Part shown: positions 12,529 to 24,932 of the stretch, in pieces
Layout of the letters: every line of letters starts with the position of its first letter
How positions within the stretch are numbered: the stretch's first letter is position 1
Assembly (NCBI GenBank): GCA_036346255.1
Contig: CM070625.1
Location: 32,368,520-32,432,519 of the forward strand
Length of the DNA: 64,000 nt
Reading direction: 5' to 3'
Source of the DNA: Ampelocalamus luodianensis
Lineage: Eukaryota; Streptophyta; Magnoliopsida; Poales; Poaceae
Translations under genes and position numbers: made by a program
Notes under the pieces: model-generated
What the model saw: the letters and a program-made list of their open reading frames with translations, nothing else
Told to the model about the DNA's origin: nothing
Database searches by the model: none

Positions 12529-12810
12529 TATTGAGTTTCATGCACCAATCAGTTCACTCAAAAGCTTAAGCTGATGAGGAAAGACAGACAATTTGCTTAT
12601 ACTTCAACACTCCCCCCTCACATATAGGCTCCCTTATGCCTAAGACGTGGAATAGAAGTGGACTGCAATTATTTTTTTTTTAATTACTCCAACCGACTCT
12701 TGACTCCAGACCTCTTGGCTCTGATGCCATATTGAGTTTCATGCACCAATCAGTTCTCTCAAAAGCTTAAGCTGATGAGGAAAGACGGACAATTTGCTTA
12801 TACTTCAACA
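12529..12810 (-). mobile_element. SMART-like micro LTR retrotransposon
   Basis: A complete 282-bp element. Direct repeats at 12529-12609 and 12730-12810 (81 bp each, three differences by eye) are LTRs reading TGTTGAAGTATAAG...CTCAATA on the minus strand. Adjoining the right LTR is the primer site TGGCATCAGAGCC (minus strand, next to 12729), complementary to initiator tRNA-Met. Adjoining the left LTR is a polypurine tract (TGTGAGGGGGGAG on the minus strand, about 12609-12621). Perfect 5-bp target duplications TCATC lie at 12524-12528 and 12811-12815. There is no coding capacity. Size, LTR length and sequence style match the SMART family of grass genomes, which must be mobilised in trans. Confidence 0.88.
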
Positions 12811-12815
12811 TCATC

Positions 12816-15800
12816 ATCGCCAAAACCTACAAGGTAAAAGTATCCGATCGATAGACCATCTTTCGAATTTGTTCAACAAGCAATTGTGACTACAAAGTTG
12901 TATTCTACAAGACTTTATAGCAAATATTGTATAATATGAAGGCTATGTCACGAGATATGACTATCCTACCAAGTTTCCCATTTTTGCATAAAGCAAGTTT
13001 TCATTTTCAATAACGAGTAATAGATTGCAATCGGAAGTTGTAAAATCATTTGACATTGATAAACAAATAATAATAAAGTATAAATAGCATAAATAAAAAG
13101 ATGACTTCCTGCCATAATATCAAAATAGCGGTAAAATCCTTTTGTCAAACAAGATAAGAATGGATTCCCTATCCATACATTCCCAAACCATTTTACAAAA
13201 CAGAAAACTACTAAGGTGGAGGATTCACCAAGTCGTCTATGACCGAGGACATGGCTATTAGAATGGATTTACACTCTGCATAGGTCATACAACTTTACCC
13301 ACATGACATAAACATCTCACCATGTCAACCATGTCACGCGATACCGAAGGTACCCAATTTGTGAGTTCGTGACATAGCTTTTACATTACCGGTCCTAACA
13401 ACAAACCGCTTGTGTTGGTAAGCTTTCCGGTCCTCGCGAAGCCCCTATGATCAATGGATACCTTCTATGTCCGCACTAGCCCAAATTTTCCAATCTACAA
13501 TCTACTACCCATGGTTTGATCGCTAGAACATGATAAATTATTATGCTAGGGCCTTCCCATAAAAGACATGTGTGGTTTGCATTGATATATTGGGTCTAAC
13601 TGTACCATAGACTCGGTCCTTAGCAACCCGGGCGAGACAACCACAAACAAAAATCTTATGCACCTGCACTAGTCTCAACATACACTCGCCTAAGTCAAAA
13701 ACAAGTTTTAGTTTTCATTTGTTAATCAAAATAACAGAGGTACACCTTCTGGGTATGAATACAACTCTTTCCCAAAATTGATCATTTTATCAAATTTCTC
13801 CAACCTATCAAAACTAGTATCGATATAAGCATGGCTAAGCATCAACTATTCCGCTTCATCTACAAATTTCACAATATACTAAAAGTGGATAGCAATACTA
13901 GGGTGAAAATAGTGAGGGTATCAATTGATCAAGGTAGGATCAATGCAATAATTGGATATAACTACCAACCTTACCAACATAGCGATTTTACTGAAAATAC
14001 TTGCATGCATAATAATTTTTAAACACGACATACATAAGAGTGAAAATATGAGATCAAATATGATCAAATTAGGGTGCTTACCTTGCTTGTTGAACTCTTG
14101 GTATTGCTCGAGACCAATTTCGGAGATTTCTGGAACGTCAATATATAATTCATAAAAGCCAAGTAACACAAATAAGATCCAAATAAATTTAAACATAGAG
14201 AAAATTCAAATATTTTTTCACATTAAGAAATTTCATGATTTTATAAAAAAAATAGAAACAAGTTTCACTCAATTTGGAGTTCAAAGGAAAAGGTTATGGC
14301 ATTTGAAGTTGGTTCGATTAAGAAAATCCAAAAAAAAGAAAAGAGATAACACCCGTTCATGTATTTTTCTTTTAAATTTCCATTTTTCTTTTGAAAGGGA
14401 AAAATCTAGATTTATTGTGTCATTAGGTTGATAGGTGGGGTCGAGTGCACGCATTTAATTGAGTTCACGGCGAGGCAGTCACGGTGGTGGGTCCCGCGTG
14501 CCTGTGACTCGGATTTTAAAACCGGTTTAAATTAAAATATAATTAACTACTCTATCGGTCTCACACGTTAGTAACTCACTAACTTAACTACTGTCATTAG
14601 CGCTAACTTAATACGCCTGATGGGGTCTACTTGCCTGAGAGAGGGAGATAGGGGAGATGATGGTGCCATGGTTGAGCTCATTGCCAAGCTCATCACCATC
14701 GAAGCGGCGACGACTTAGGTTGCGATGGCTTTAGTGAAGGAAGCGGTTTCTCACCCAGAGGCTAAGCGTGTTGGGTTCAGCAGGCGAATAGGACACTAAC
14801 TAACTTGGCACAGGAACCATTGATCACTAGAGTCACACCGACAACATGTAGTCGCGGCGACGTCATGGGTGGCTACGGTGAAGTCTAGGCAAATGACACT
14901 AGATTCAAAATCTAATTAGCGTATTAGCACTACGGGACTACTAGAGGCTCACCACAGTGGTCGACGACGACAAAGGCGGTCAGAGGCATCGGGGCGACGG
15001 TGAACAGGGATGGCAGCAACGGCTTCACGGTGGCAACGGGCTACGGTGGGGAACAAGCTACGAGAAGATGCCCGTTAGCTTGCATGCATGCGGAACATGG
15101 TCAAAACTGAAGAAATTAGCCTGAGACTCACCGGGACAGCGAAAATCAATGGAAATGGTGGTGGCGGCCGGAAACAAGAAAGACATGTGGCCTCGATGAC
15201 TCACCGCGGGAACAAGTTGAGTGAGAGGCTTGCATAAGTAGGAGATGGAACACAAAGTGACGTGGACGGATTGAAGCCAAACTCACCGGAAAGGAGAGAA
15301 CACAACAGCTTGGAATGGGCGTGCTCTCCAGAGAGAAAGAAGATGATGACGATGCAACTCGACTCCAACTACAAGAACAAGCACCGAAAAGGGGTGAGCG
15401 AAGCTCTAGAAGGGAAAGGACGTGCATGTTGAGCAAGGAAGCTCGCCAGGGCAGCAATTTTGCAGTGGCATGCTCATCGGCGCTGACGAAGACAAGGCAA
15501 TTCCCAACAAATCCAACACCTCAAGCTTTAGTTCTTAGAGAGAATGCTAGAAATGGCGAGCTGGGCAAGATGACACACATGGCTCAGCTGAAATAGGGAG
15601 GAGAAGAATGAGAGAGAGTGCAATTTCTTATGGGTGCGATGAGACAGAACAGACGGGGCAGTACACTTTCCTTCTCCGCTTGAACGAGACAAACGAATAA
15701 GATAAGTCGGCTTGACACGCCTGTAGTGATGGGACGGGGTGAGGAGGAGGCAACGACTTGCCAGGTGAGGTGAAACTGTGGGTGTGCGCACAGTCAGGTG

Positions 15801-16411
15801 GGAGGTGGATGACTCCTACAGCTGGCCTAGGGGTCCACTAGACAGCGACGCAACTGAGGGCGGGGGTGAGCACATCTCTGTATGGGGCGCATGCAGAGTG
15901 AGATACGATCACTGACAGGTGGGGCCTGGGCCCATCGGTTAGTGACAACGAAGGAAGACAGTAGAGAGAACAACGCATTCGGTGGAAAGACGCTTTAACG
16001 CGAAGGAAACGGAATTCGGAGAAGAGGGAGGCGGCTTCGGTCGGGGATGGTGCGTGGGTTGTTGCTGGGCTAGAACAGCAGCGGCCATGCCGAGGTGGGA
16101 AGAACCGGCCCAAAGAGGATTTTGGATTTTATCTATTTTCTGAATTAATAAACTCTAGAAATCAAGTTACAATTTTTAAAATTAGTAAACATTACAAAAT
16201 TTTTAGGGAGGTACTTTAGATTATTAGGAACTCTAGTAAATTATTTGCAGGTTCATTTATGGTTTTAATTATTTTTATAAATTCATTTCAAGCAGCTGGG
16301 AAAATAAGAAAAGCTTTTCTTTAATGCAGAAAATTTTGAAAAAGCAAGAAAACACGTAAATGACGAGTTTGAGTAACAATTTATTATAATAAGAGATTTT
16401 GGGATGTTACA
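12816..16411 (-). mobile_element. Second Gypsy-type LTR-like block
   Basis: AT-rich sequence (12816-14400) grading into mixed sequence and ending GGGATGTTACA at 16411. This is the same terminus as at 11891 and 35483, so it reads as a minus-strand Tekay/RIRE3-type LTR. The tail 16100-16411 resembles the tail of the fragment at 35080-35483 in style. The left boundary was not found. The SMART-like element may be inserted within it. Frames at 14900-16113 are short and unsupported. Confidence 0.45.
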
Positions 16412-16690
16412 ATGCCGATGTTTGATTTTTTTTATGAAACTCTTTCAATTTTTTACTCTTGTTTGATTTTTTTTATGAAACTTGTTGAAAGTTCCTGAAA
16501 TTTTTGGTTGAAATGTCTTGAACTTTATGGCTGAAACTTGTTAATTCGAGTTCTTAAATATGAAACTCATTGAAACTTACTTGAAATCTTCTGAAAACTT
16601 CTAGAAATGCATGAAACTCATTTAAATTTAAATCTTTTTTTTTTTAAAAAATCATGAAACTTGTTGAAATGCCATGAAACTTCTTGCTAT
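16412..16690. repeat. Degenerate ATGAAACTTGTTGAAA-type short repeats
   Basis: At least eight imperfect copies of phrases built from 'atgaaactTgttgaaa' and 'cttgaaa' occur between about 16425 and 16690. No frame persists. Probably decayed tandem sequence. Confidence 0.5.
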
Positions 16691-17606
16691 ACCGTTGGAA
16701 CTGTATATTGTTGGCTAGTCAGACTCAACAACAATTTACCAATATCTCTTTTAAGAATTTTATGCAATGTTCACATGAGTTCTTTAGATATTATGTTTTC
16801 ATTAATATTTTCCTATTATTTTTGAAAGTATTCACATGTGCCTCTAGATTTGTGTAAAAGTACTATTGTACCTTTTGTTTTGGCAATTAGCTACATAAAA
16901 CAATTAAATGAAACTAACCTAGGAAAATTTGATGGAGTTGTTTACTTAAGTGGAGCACAAGTATGTTTTGCAAACAAACATTTCCATAATCAAACAAGAT
17001 TTTTCTAGAAGTATTTAGGAAAATATCACTCTAAATGCATATGATTGTCACGAGATTTGCCACTCTAAAATGTCACTATTCGTTTTAGTCTCCCACATTC
17101 CTCTTCTCATCGCCATGTTGACATGGTGGCGGTCTCCCACCTCCACTACCATTATAAAGGTTTGCTGTCGGTGACACCAATAAAACAATTACTTACCTTA
17201 CCAAAAGAAAGGTTATTCATACAATTGAAGGCAAACCAACAAATAGTTGCTTATCATGTCAAAATATTCCATGAATATAGCAGTGCAAGTAATGAATCAT
17301 GAATCGTCACATAAAGTAGTACTTTTTGGATAAAATGTTTGTGAGATTTGTGTCCTCATTTTCTTCCTCCCCCCACTCTCTTGATTTCCCACCTCTTTCA
17401 CTGCCATTTATCTACCCCTGTTACGATTTCTACCTTAGGTTCTTCTGTCGCCTGCCTTGGCTAGTGACATTGCTAATGTGAATGTTAGGTCTAGATGAAC
17501 TATAACACGGCTTTATACTTTTACTAGAAATGAAATAATGAATCTATATTTTTCTTTACGTTATCGCAAAATCTATTTTTTTATTCAGAACTTTATTTTT
17601 TAAAGA
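16691..17606. other. AT-rich intergenic stretch
   Basis: No gene, RNA or clear element boundary could be recognised here. Confidence 0.6.
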
Positions 17607-17842
17607 TGTTACCCCTCCGGTTCACAAAATATATCGTTTTGAGATACGTGCAAACTTTTGAAACTTTGGCTATCTATATCCTTTTAAAATATTTAGATCG
17701 GTTATATGATAGTGTTATGTGTTTAAAGAGTACTTTCATACTATTATAATTTTATTGGGTTTTATAAATATATTATAATAGTAATTAATGGTCAAAGTTA
17801 CATTTTGAGGACGTGTCGATGTCCAAAAAGATATGGTTTCAT
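17607..17842. mobile_element. Decayed Stowaway-like MITE
   Basis: It starts CCCCTCCGGTTCACAAAATA after a TA, similar to the CTCCCTCCGT terminus of grass Stowaway elements. The expected inverted right end is degenerate or missing beyond about 17842, so the boundaries are soft. Confidence 0.4.
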
Positions 17843-18394
17843 ATTCAAAACTTATTGAATAACTTTTGGACGCGATTAGCGCTCGAACGTACGATCTGAA
17901 CGCTAGTGCCGTACGCTCATTAAAAAAAGTTGCAACATGTTTTTTTCACTTGTTGCAACATATCAAAAAATTATATGCAACATTATCCTCTTTGTGGGAG
18001 AGAGAGATTAGGGAAGAACAGGAAGTATAGTCTAAACATAAAAAAAAAATCTTGTAACATCACCCTGAACAAGATGCAATATTTTTCCTACAGTCGTAAT
18101 ATTTTTTTCTACAGTCGTAATATTTTTTTCAACGGTCGTAACATTTTTTTCAACGAGATTTGGGAGGGATAAGGTTGGAGAAGGAGTTGGTGTTGGGAAG
18201 AGAAGGGAGAGGACTTGCCTCAAGCAGATTGTGCATAGGGGAAAAGAAGGAATGAGTAATTAGAAGTGAAGGAGGAACAAGGGGCTAGAAATGAAGCGTC
18301 CTTTTTTTATTTGCTCGTATGTTAGAGTACTATCGTTTCCCATAACTTTTGGGCGAGCAAACCAACAAATGGCTGGTCCGTGTGCGACGGTTAA
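17843..18394. repeat. Intergenic sequence with four short tandem repeats
   Basis: Between about 18076 and 18154, four imperfect copies of a 20-22 bp unit (GTCGTAATATTTTTTTC type) lie in tandem. Upstream, GTTGCAACATGTTTTTTTCAC and a TTGCAACAT repeat occur at 17929-17985. No gene is supported. Confidence 0.5.
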
Positions 18395-18948
18395 GGGTGC
18401 GTTTGGTTCGTCGAATCATTTGGTCCTGAACCGTCCGGTACGGGAAATGAGCTCGTTCAGGTGTTTGGTTGGTTGAATGGAACCAAATCGTTCGGGATGA
18501 GATGATTCAAGAAATGAGAATATTTCATATTTATGCTGTATCATCATGTTCGGAAAAAAACCCCGAACCACACCGTTCACTCGAATTCCAAGGCGCGCAC
18601 GGAAAAAAAAGGCATGATTTACAAGCTTCAAATGACCATATTTTCTAAACCGAGTATCCGATTTGCAATCTGATTGAACCGTTGTGTTCCTTGTCATTTA
18701 ATCAACAAAACAAGATCACTCTTGGCATATTTTACTGCAAAAAATATTGTTCATGTATCATCTTATCGCACCAACCAAACACCATCTTGAACCATCGATG
18801 ACCATTCTATCCCACCAACCAAACAAAATCATATATCATCCTATCCCACCAACCAAACACCATACTTGAATCATCTCATCCAGGACGATCCCATCCTACC
18901 TGTACCATCCCATCCCATTCAACCTCATCCCACCATCCAAACGCACCC
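18395..18948. mobile_element. Tourist/Harbinger-type MITE
   Basis: 554 bp bounded by 12-bp perfect inverted termini GGGTGCGTTTGG...CCAAACGCACCC and by TAA on both sides (18392-18394 and 18949-18951), the TWA target typical of PIF/Harbinger. The interior has several copies of a CCCACCAACCAAACACCAT-like phrase (about 18765-18860). There is no transposase. Confidence 0.85.
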
Positions 18949-18951
18949 TAA

Positions 18952-19171
18952 GACCACGATTCGAGTCCCACCTCCTCACATTATTTATTGCGAGCCTGTG
19001 AGGATTTACGCTAAGAGTCAGACCGGCCCATCTCTTCTTGGAAGCCCATCCCCGCCGAAACAAGAGTTCGAACTGGGCCGGGCCAAATCATCTCAATTCT
19101 ATATGACTTCGTGGGCCCAAGACCAGGCTCTCCCTCCCCCCCCCCTCTCTCTTCTTCCTCGCGACCTCGCC
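18952..19171 (+). promoter_or_regulatory. Presumed promoter and 5' UTR of the SDH4-like gene
   Basis: It holds several TGGGCC/GGCCCA site II-type motifs (about 19023-19029, 19074-19083, 19111-19117). Such motifs are known to be enriched in plant promoters of nuclear genes for mitochondrial proteins. A pyrimidine patch (CCCTCCCCCC...CTCTCTCTTC, 19130-19160) lies just before the start codon, as in many grass core promoters. No TATA box is obvious. Confidence 0.5.
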
Positions 19172-19334
19172 ATGGCGTCGCGATTCCTGGCTCGATCCAA
19201 GACCCTGGTCCTGCCTCTCCCGTGCCGCCGCAGCGCCGCCGCCCCTCGCCGGAGCCCGCGCTCTCTCCTCCTCCCCGCTATCCCGCCGCAGCCGCCCCGT
19301 CCCCGGCGGTTGATCCCCTCCCGGCCTCGGCAAG
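19172..19334 (+). pseudogene. SDH4: SDH4-like exon 1
   Basis: Encodes the mitochondrial targeting region, rich in Arg, Ser and Ala. MASRFLARSKTLVL starts in the ATG frame. The segment resembling rice SDH4 (Leu-Ser-x-x-Pro-Arg-x-Pro-Ala-Ala-Ala-Ala) then appears in a second frame. The last residues, which should run in phase into exon 2 (Gly-Leu-Gly-Lys, then Val), are in a third. At least two indels are implied. The donor is CAAG|GTTCGT. An alternative donor at CTTG|GTACGT (about 19368) is possible. Confidence 0.7.
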
Positions 19335-21057
19335 GTTCGTCTTCCCAATACCTTTTGGCCTTTCTTGGTACGTAGACTTCTTGCAAATCGAAGCGGGCTG
19401 CTGCGATGTACTTGAGTGCCAGCGATATGCTCTGGTCGCGTGTGTTCGATCTGATGCGCTACCGTGTGAAGATTTGATTGTGTAGTATGGTATCTGATCA
19501 GATGCAGCCTGTGTCATTCGATTTCATCTGGTGTGGGGTGAAAGATGCAGAGCTGTTTTGTTTGGTGTAATGGAGGGTTTACTACTTTACTTGTATGCAA
19601 CATGTACTGTGTAGCATGTGTGTGTAGCGGTCTGTAATTGAAATCCATTAACATTGTGAGATTGGCGGTAGAAGATTAAGGAAACAAAGAACGGGTGTTA
19701 GGGCTATGATCTGCGAGTTTGACATGCTCCTCGATTGAAGGCTGGCGGATTCATAATGCCAAGAATGTAAAGGTGCAACTATGTCAATGGCGCGCGTGCC
19801 TGGAATTACAAGAACGCTGCTGCCAGGTGACGCCAGGATTTCTTTCTCACTGAAGATCCATTATGTGACTATAGAGAACCAGTGCCATTTTTTAGCTAGG
19901 AAGATAATTCTCGGTCGAAATCTGGTGGTTATGGGTAGTTTTTAGTGGGGAATCCAGGAGTAATATTCAGATGTCGATGATTGTAAAAAAAGCATATCCA
20001 ATAATACATGAATCTCCACATTAGATCAATCTAGCCTAATATCATTCTGAGACCAGGGTATGATGTTTGCATTATTTTTGTTGGCACAGCCTTTTGGATG
20101 CTACTATAACACATTTCTTTTGGTCAAACCAAATTGTAAAGTGCACTTGACAATTAATGTTCCTGGAGAAGTAATTCAGTATAAGGATAGTAATTAATAG
20201 TTTTGCTTTTTGAAGAAAATAACAAAGAGATATAACATGAGATACCGCACAAAGGGAAATTTGAATGCCCTGCCCGCTAGCTTTATATGGGTGCTAGCAT
20301 TCAGTTCACATCTAGTAACATGTGTAACCGCCACCCACCAATTTCTAAAAGCTCTAAATTTTAGATCTATTTCAGCCTCATTTCTAGATTATTGTAGTTT
20401 TGCTATTAGCTCGCTCCGGCTTGTTAGGAAATACCTGCAGTATTTGGAGGCCACCATGCAAAATATGCACTTCAATGTTAACCTGGGATTTAGCTTCACG
20501 TAATGATTCATTGATCTCCAGGCTCCAGATACCACAAGGTACAAGGATGACTAGATTGCTGTCCAAATATTAACTAGTACTCCTCTGTTTTTTTACTTGA
20601 CACAATTGACTTTTCACGGTCTTCGAGATGTGACTTTGACCATAACTTTTATAATTTTTACATTAAGATGTACTAATAAAATTATAATATTATGAAAGTA
20701 TTTTCAACGACAATTCTAATGATATAATTTTCATGTAGCAAATCTAGATAGTTTTAAACTTAGTTTGACCGTGAAAAGTCAACTGTGTCAAGTAAAAAAG
20801 AACGGAGGGAGTACTTTATGGTGCTCCTAGCCTCCTAAGACCTTTTCCACGTAAACTGGATCACTGTTGCCTCATTAAAGGATTTCTATTTGTTAGTCAT
20901 TGGTAGGGGTTTGTTCTTCTGTGGAGAACTGAGCAGAAAGCTAGAAACCAAGATATCTATATTCATCTTTTCCAGTGCGGATGATTAAATACTGCAAGGT
21001 TACATTGTTAATGCACCGAGCCATTATAATGGCATATACCTCTTCATACCATTGTAG
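19335..21057 (+). other. SDH4-like intron 1, left part
   Basis: Intronic sequence with no coding signal apart from the Stowaway MITE at 20580-20811. The frame at 20210-20503 shows no recognisable domain. Confidence 0.6.
20580..20811. mobile_element. Stowaway MITE in SDH4-like intron 1
   Basis: 232 bp flanked by TA on both sides. The right end reads AACGGAGGGAG, the inverse of the Stowaway terminus CTCCCTCCGTT. The left end is CTCCTCTGTT, one base short. Extended inverted similarity (TTTACTTGACAC / GTGTCAAGTAAA and GACTTTTCACGGTC / GACCGTGAAAAGTC) gives a long hairpin. There is no coding capacity. Confidence 0.88.
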
Positions 21058-21482
21058 TGTTACACGCTGGACTCTTGCTCTTGGTGATAGCAATATCCTT
21101 ACTCTCATGGAGAGGATGACACTTGGAGATGAGACAAATTTTTCTTGGTTTATTTCCTTCACAGGATGCCATGCCAACTCAATGATGGGGAGGGGGAGAT
21201 ACATATTTATAGGTCGCTAATCACCAAGCATATGCCAAGATGCTAGTATAAGATGTTAACAACCTGCCTTAGATGTCGTCCTCGAAGATGTTAACAACCC
21301 GTCCTAGATGTCATGCCTCTAAGATGCTAACAACCCGCCCTAGATGTCCGCCTCTAAGATGCTAAGATGCTAGTCAAAAGCTAGATGTCCTAGATGCTAG
21401 TCAAAAGCTAGATGTCCTAGATGTGTGTACAAGAACCATGTGCCCACCCCACAAAGACCACAAGATAGAGACTTATTCATCA
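21058..21482 (-). repeat. 3' LTR of the intronic Copia element
   Basis: 425 bp. On the minus strand it runs TGATGAATAAG...GTGTAACA. It contains several copies of a CTAGATGTCC / AGATGCTAACAACC phrase, a small internal repeat array shared with the other LTR. Confidence 0.88.
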
Positions 21483-24408
21483 TTCTCCCTAAGTCTTGTG
21501 CGTCGCCTTGTGGGAGAGTTGAACCACCGATCCTCGAGCAGAGCTCGAGGAACTTGATCCTCCCAAGAGGCTTGGCGAAGGTGTCCGCAAGTCGATCCGT
21601 GGTGTTGATGTAGCTCGCCTTGATGTCGCTTCATCCAAACAAATTTCTGATGAAGTGGTACTTCACCCGGATGTGCTTGCTCGCTCATGGAAAACGGGTT
21701 CTTTGCCAAAGCCGAGCGACTTGTCGCCCACCCGAGCGCCACCGCTTCGGTGTCTCCGCCGAGGAGATCACCGCGCCGAACGAGCCGAGCGCTCGAGTCG
21801 CGGTGGAAGCCGCTATGTACTCGGCCACACCGACAGTGGCCACCACCGCCGCTTGATCGATCGCCACTAACGAGGCACTTGCCGAGGAAGAAGAGAATCC
21901 CGCTTGTGTCTTGCCGTGTCGATGTCGCCGCGTGGTCGCTGTCGCCGCCTGCACTGATGAAGCGCGCCACGACACCTCGTAGTGCAAGCCTGAGTCGGAG
22001 GTGCCCGCAACGAAGCGGAGAATCCTCTTCACGCCGCCGATGCTTCGCCGCTTGCCGCCGATGAACCGACCGACGAGCCGACGCGAACGCCAACCGGACG
22101 CTGTGTGGACGAGGTAGCGAAGGTCGCCACGAGCGCGCGCAGATTACGTCGCGCCCACCTCCGCGCGCGGTTGCCGCCGCCGGCCACCTTTCCTCCATAG
22201 GAGCGTGGGTTGGGTTGCGGCCGGTGAGCCCGCCACTCGACGTGCGCTTGGCGAGGCGGTCCGCGAAGGGAGATACGAGTCGCCCCGTGGACCTCGATCC
22301 CGTGTAGAAGGCAGGCCCCAAGTCGCTCATCCGAAGGCGATCTTCATCTCCGCTTGAACGCTCGACTCGGCCTCTTTGGAGCCGGTGATCACCAAGTCGC
22401 CGACGACGCGCCACCGCCAGGCGTTGCCGCCTTGCCCCGCCGGAGACCGCACGTGTGCGCTCTGCCGAACCCCATTTGCTTGAGGCGGAGTCCACTTAGC
22501 ATTCTGCTCGCGGTGCCCGCCGCAGCCGCAGAGGGCCTTGCGCAGCGAGAACCTTGCCTTTCTTGCCGGGGATGACGAATCCCATGGCCGACGGACGAGA
22601 CCTCCTCCTTCAAGTCGCCGCTGAGGAAGGCGGACTTGACGCCCATGTGATGGACGCGCCAACCTCCCGGCCGCAAGCGCGAGGAGAAGACGAACGGACT
22701 CCATGCGCGCGACGCGCGCGGCGCCGCCGGTCGACCCTCCTTCCGCATGAAGCCTCGTGCCACCAAGCGAGCCTTGTGCTTGACGATGGCGCCGGCCATC
22801 CCGCCGCCTGAACACCCACTTAAGGGTGATCGCGCGGTGGTCGGCAGAAGATCCGCCAGCCCCACGCCCGGTTCCGCCGACGGCCCATCTCTCGCTTCAT
22901 CGCGACACGCCACGCCGCGTCTCCTCCGCCTCGGCGAAGGCGGGCTCGCCGCCGCACGCCAAGCGCAGCCGCCGCCGGTCGTGGCCGCCGCCCAGGACGC
23001 GCTTCACGAGGATGTTGTCCATGGTACGCAGAGCGGCGAGGCTCGCCGTCGTGGTAGGCGCCGACGCGATCTCGCCGTGGGGACACGGAGTAGCGAACTC
23101 CACCGCGGCGCCGCTGCCGTGGACCGCGCTTCCACGGCCATGACCTCTAAGACGCCTCGCGCCATGCTCGGCGTTTTTGCGCGCTTGCCGCGCTTACCAC
23201 GCACGCGCGCTGCCGTGGAAGAAGGCTCCTTCTTCCTCGTCACCTTGGCCGGCACCACCGCTTCCCGAGCGAGGAGGAGCTTCCGCCATGGTGACGGGTC
23301 CCAGAGACGCGTGGCTTATCGCCGCCAACGACCTTGAGGCGACCCAACTCCTCGATCGTCATCGTGGAGAGCCATCCGCTTGTACTTTCGGGACGCAGCG
23401 AAAGAGCTTCGGCGCCTCTCTCTCGCAGAGGTGTCGCCGAACCGCACAATCTTCTCGCAAGCGGTGTTGAGACGAGAGCAAAGTCATCAACGCCTCACCG
23501 CTTGAAGGCCGTTCTCCCACTCCGCGCGGCGCTCGCAGCAGGGACTTCGGCGCGGCCGCCGCCGATGCGCGCGGCTGCGGCGATGGCGCCCCAAGCCTCT
23601 TTGGCACCGCTTGTTGGTAAGCGAGAATCGCATCTCGGGCGGATCGCAGCGATGAGAGCATCCGCGCGCCGCCGATCCCGGTTGTAGTCGACGCCGCCGC
23701 ACGATCGCATCCCACATATGCCGCACTGAGCTTTACTCATCACCGCACCCACCGACGAGTTGGTCTTGGCGAGGTAGGCCACCCGCCGCCGGGCCGACGC
23801 CCCGACGATACCGTACTCGTGGTGACCACTGCATCGAACCGGGGCAGAGCGCGCCGCTCGCGAAGGCCGCGCTCCGCCAACCCGTATGCCGCCGCGGCGC
23901 GTTTCCTCCAGAGCGCCGCCGCGCCCGCGCCGCTCGCGCGCCGCGCTGCGACGGCGCTGGCCGCCATCGCGCCGCCGCCGCGCTTCCCTCTCTGGCCGCT
24001 CAAGGTCCGCTGGCCGCTGCTCATCGCAGAGATGGAGCCGCTGCGTTGCTGCGCGCCGTAACCTCGACCTCCGCTGCCGCCGCGACGCCGCCGCCGCCTC
24101 GCTCGCCGCCGCCAGCCGCCGCCACGCGCCGACCTCGACGCCGCCGCAGCTGCCGCCGCCGCTGCCGCCGCTGCTGCTCGCGCGCGGCCGCTCGCCGACG
24201 CCGCTGCGCTCGAGGCGACTCGAAGGCCGAGATCGCCTCGCGACATGGCGCGCATCGGGGGTGTTGCGTGGAGAGAGGGTCGCCGACGAGCCGCTTCCGC
24301 CTCCGGAGAGGAGTGAGCGTGGGACACCGGAGCTGCTGCGCCGCACGGGCCGGGGTGCGCGAGGCCGGAGAAGGAGATGAGCAGGAGATGAGCGGCTACA
24401 GGATAGTA
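21483..24408 (-). pseudogene. Copia gag-pol remnant, many frameshifts
   Basis: Read on the minus strand. Near 23500-23750 is a gag-like piece (KEAWGAIAAAARIG, compare the KDAWD-type motif of Copia gag). RT begins near 22790 with KHKARLVARGF. A VxDDLVITG-type segment lies at about 22370-22400, followed by MSDLG (about 22325). Near 22030 is MKRILRFVAGTSDSGLHYE, typical of the RT/RNase H linker. The RNase H end reaches 21490. Frames change every few hundred bases and no continuous polyprotein exists. Plus-strand Arg/Pro-rich frames here are antisense shadows. Confidence 0.75.
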
Positions 24409-24424
24409 TGGCTCTGATACCACT

Positions 24425-24932
24425 TGTTACACGCTGGACTCTTGCTCTTGGTGATAGCAAGATCCTTACTCTCATGGAGAGGATGACACTTGGAGATGGG
24501 GTAAATTTTTCTTGCTTGTTACACGCTGGACTCTTGCTCTTGGTGATAGCAAGATCCTTACTCTCATGGAGAGGATGTCACTTGGAGATGGGACAAATTT
24601 TTCTTGGTTTATTTCTCTTCACAATGCCATGCCAACCTGAGGGGTTGGGGATACATATTTATAGGCTGCTAATCAGCCAAGTATATGCCAAGATGCTAGT
24701 CTAAGATGCTAACAACCTGTCTTAGATGTCCGCCTCTAAGATGCTAACAACCCGCCCTAGATGCTGCCCTCTAAGATGCTAACAACCCGTCCTAGATGCT
24801 GCCTCTTAAGATGCTAGATGCTAGTCAAAAGCTAGATGTCCTAGATGCTAGTCAAAAGCTAGATGTCCTAGATGCTGTACAAGAACCATGTGCCCACCCC
24901 ACAAAGACCACAGTACAGAGACTTATTCATCA
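24425..24932 (-). repeat. 5' LTR of the intronic Copia element, with 92-bp terminal duplication
   Basis: Matches 21058-21482, but its outer 92 bp (24425-24516) is repeated in tandem (24517-24608). That makes this LTR about 80 bp longer than its partner. Confidence 0.85.

Larger units (their letters stand above)
21058..24932 (-). mobile_element. Copia LTR element inside SDH4-like intron 1
   Basis: Minus-strand Copia element with LTRs at 21058-21482 and 24425-24932 and a perfect 5-bp target duplication TGTAG (21053-21057, 24933-24937). A primer site TGGTATCAGAGCCA (minus strand, 24409-24422) adjoins the right LTR. A purine-rich tract (ACTTAGGGAGAA on the minus strand, 21483-21494) adjoins the left one. 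The interior is only about 2.9 kb, shorter than a normal Copia interior, GC-rich and heavily frameshifted. It lies antisense to the host gene. Confidence 0.9.

Noticed and set aside
21687..24417. Long Arg/Pro/Ala-rich frames on the plus strand
   Set aside because: Antisense shadows of GC-rich Copia coding sequence on the minus strand.
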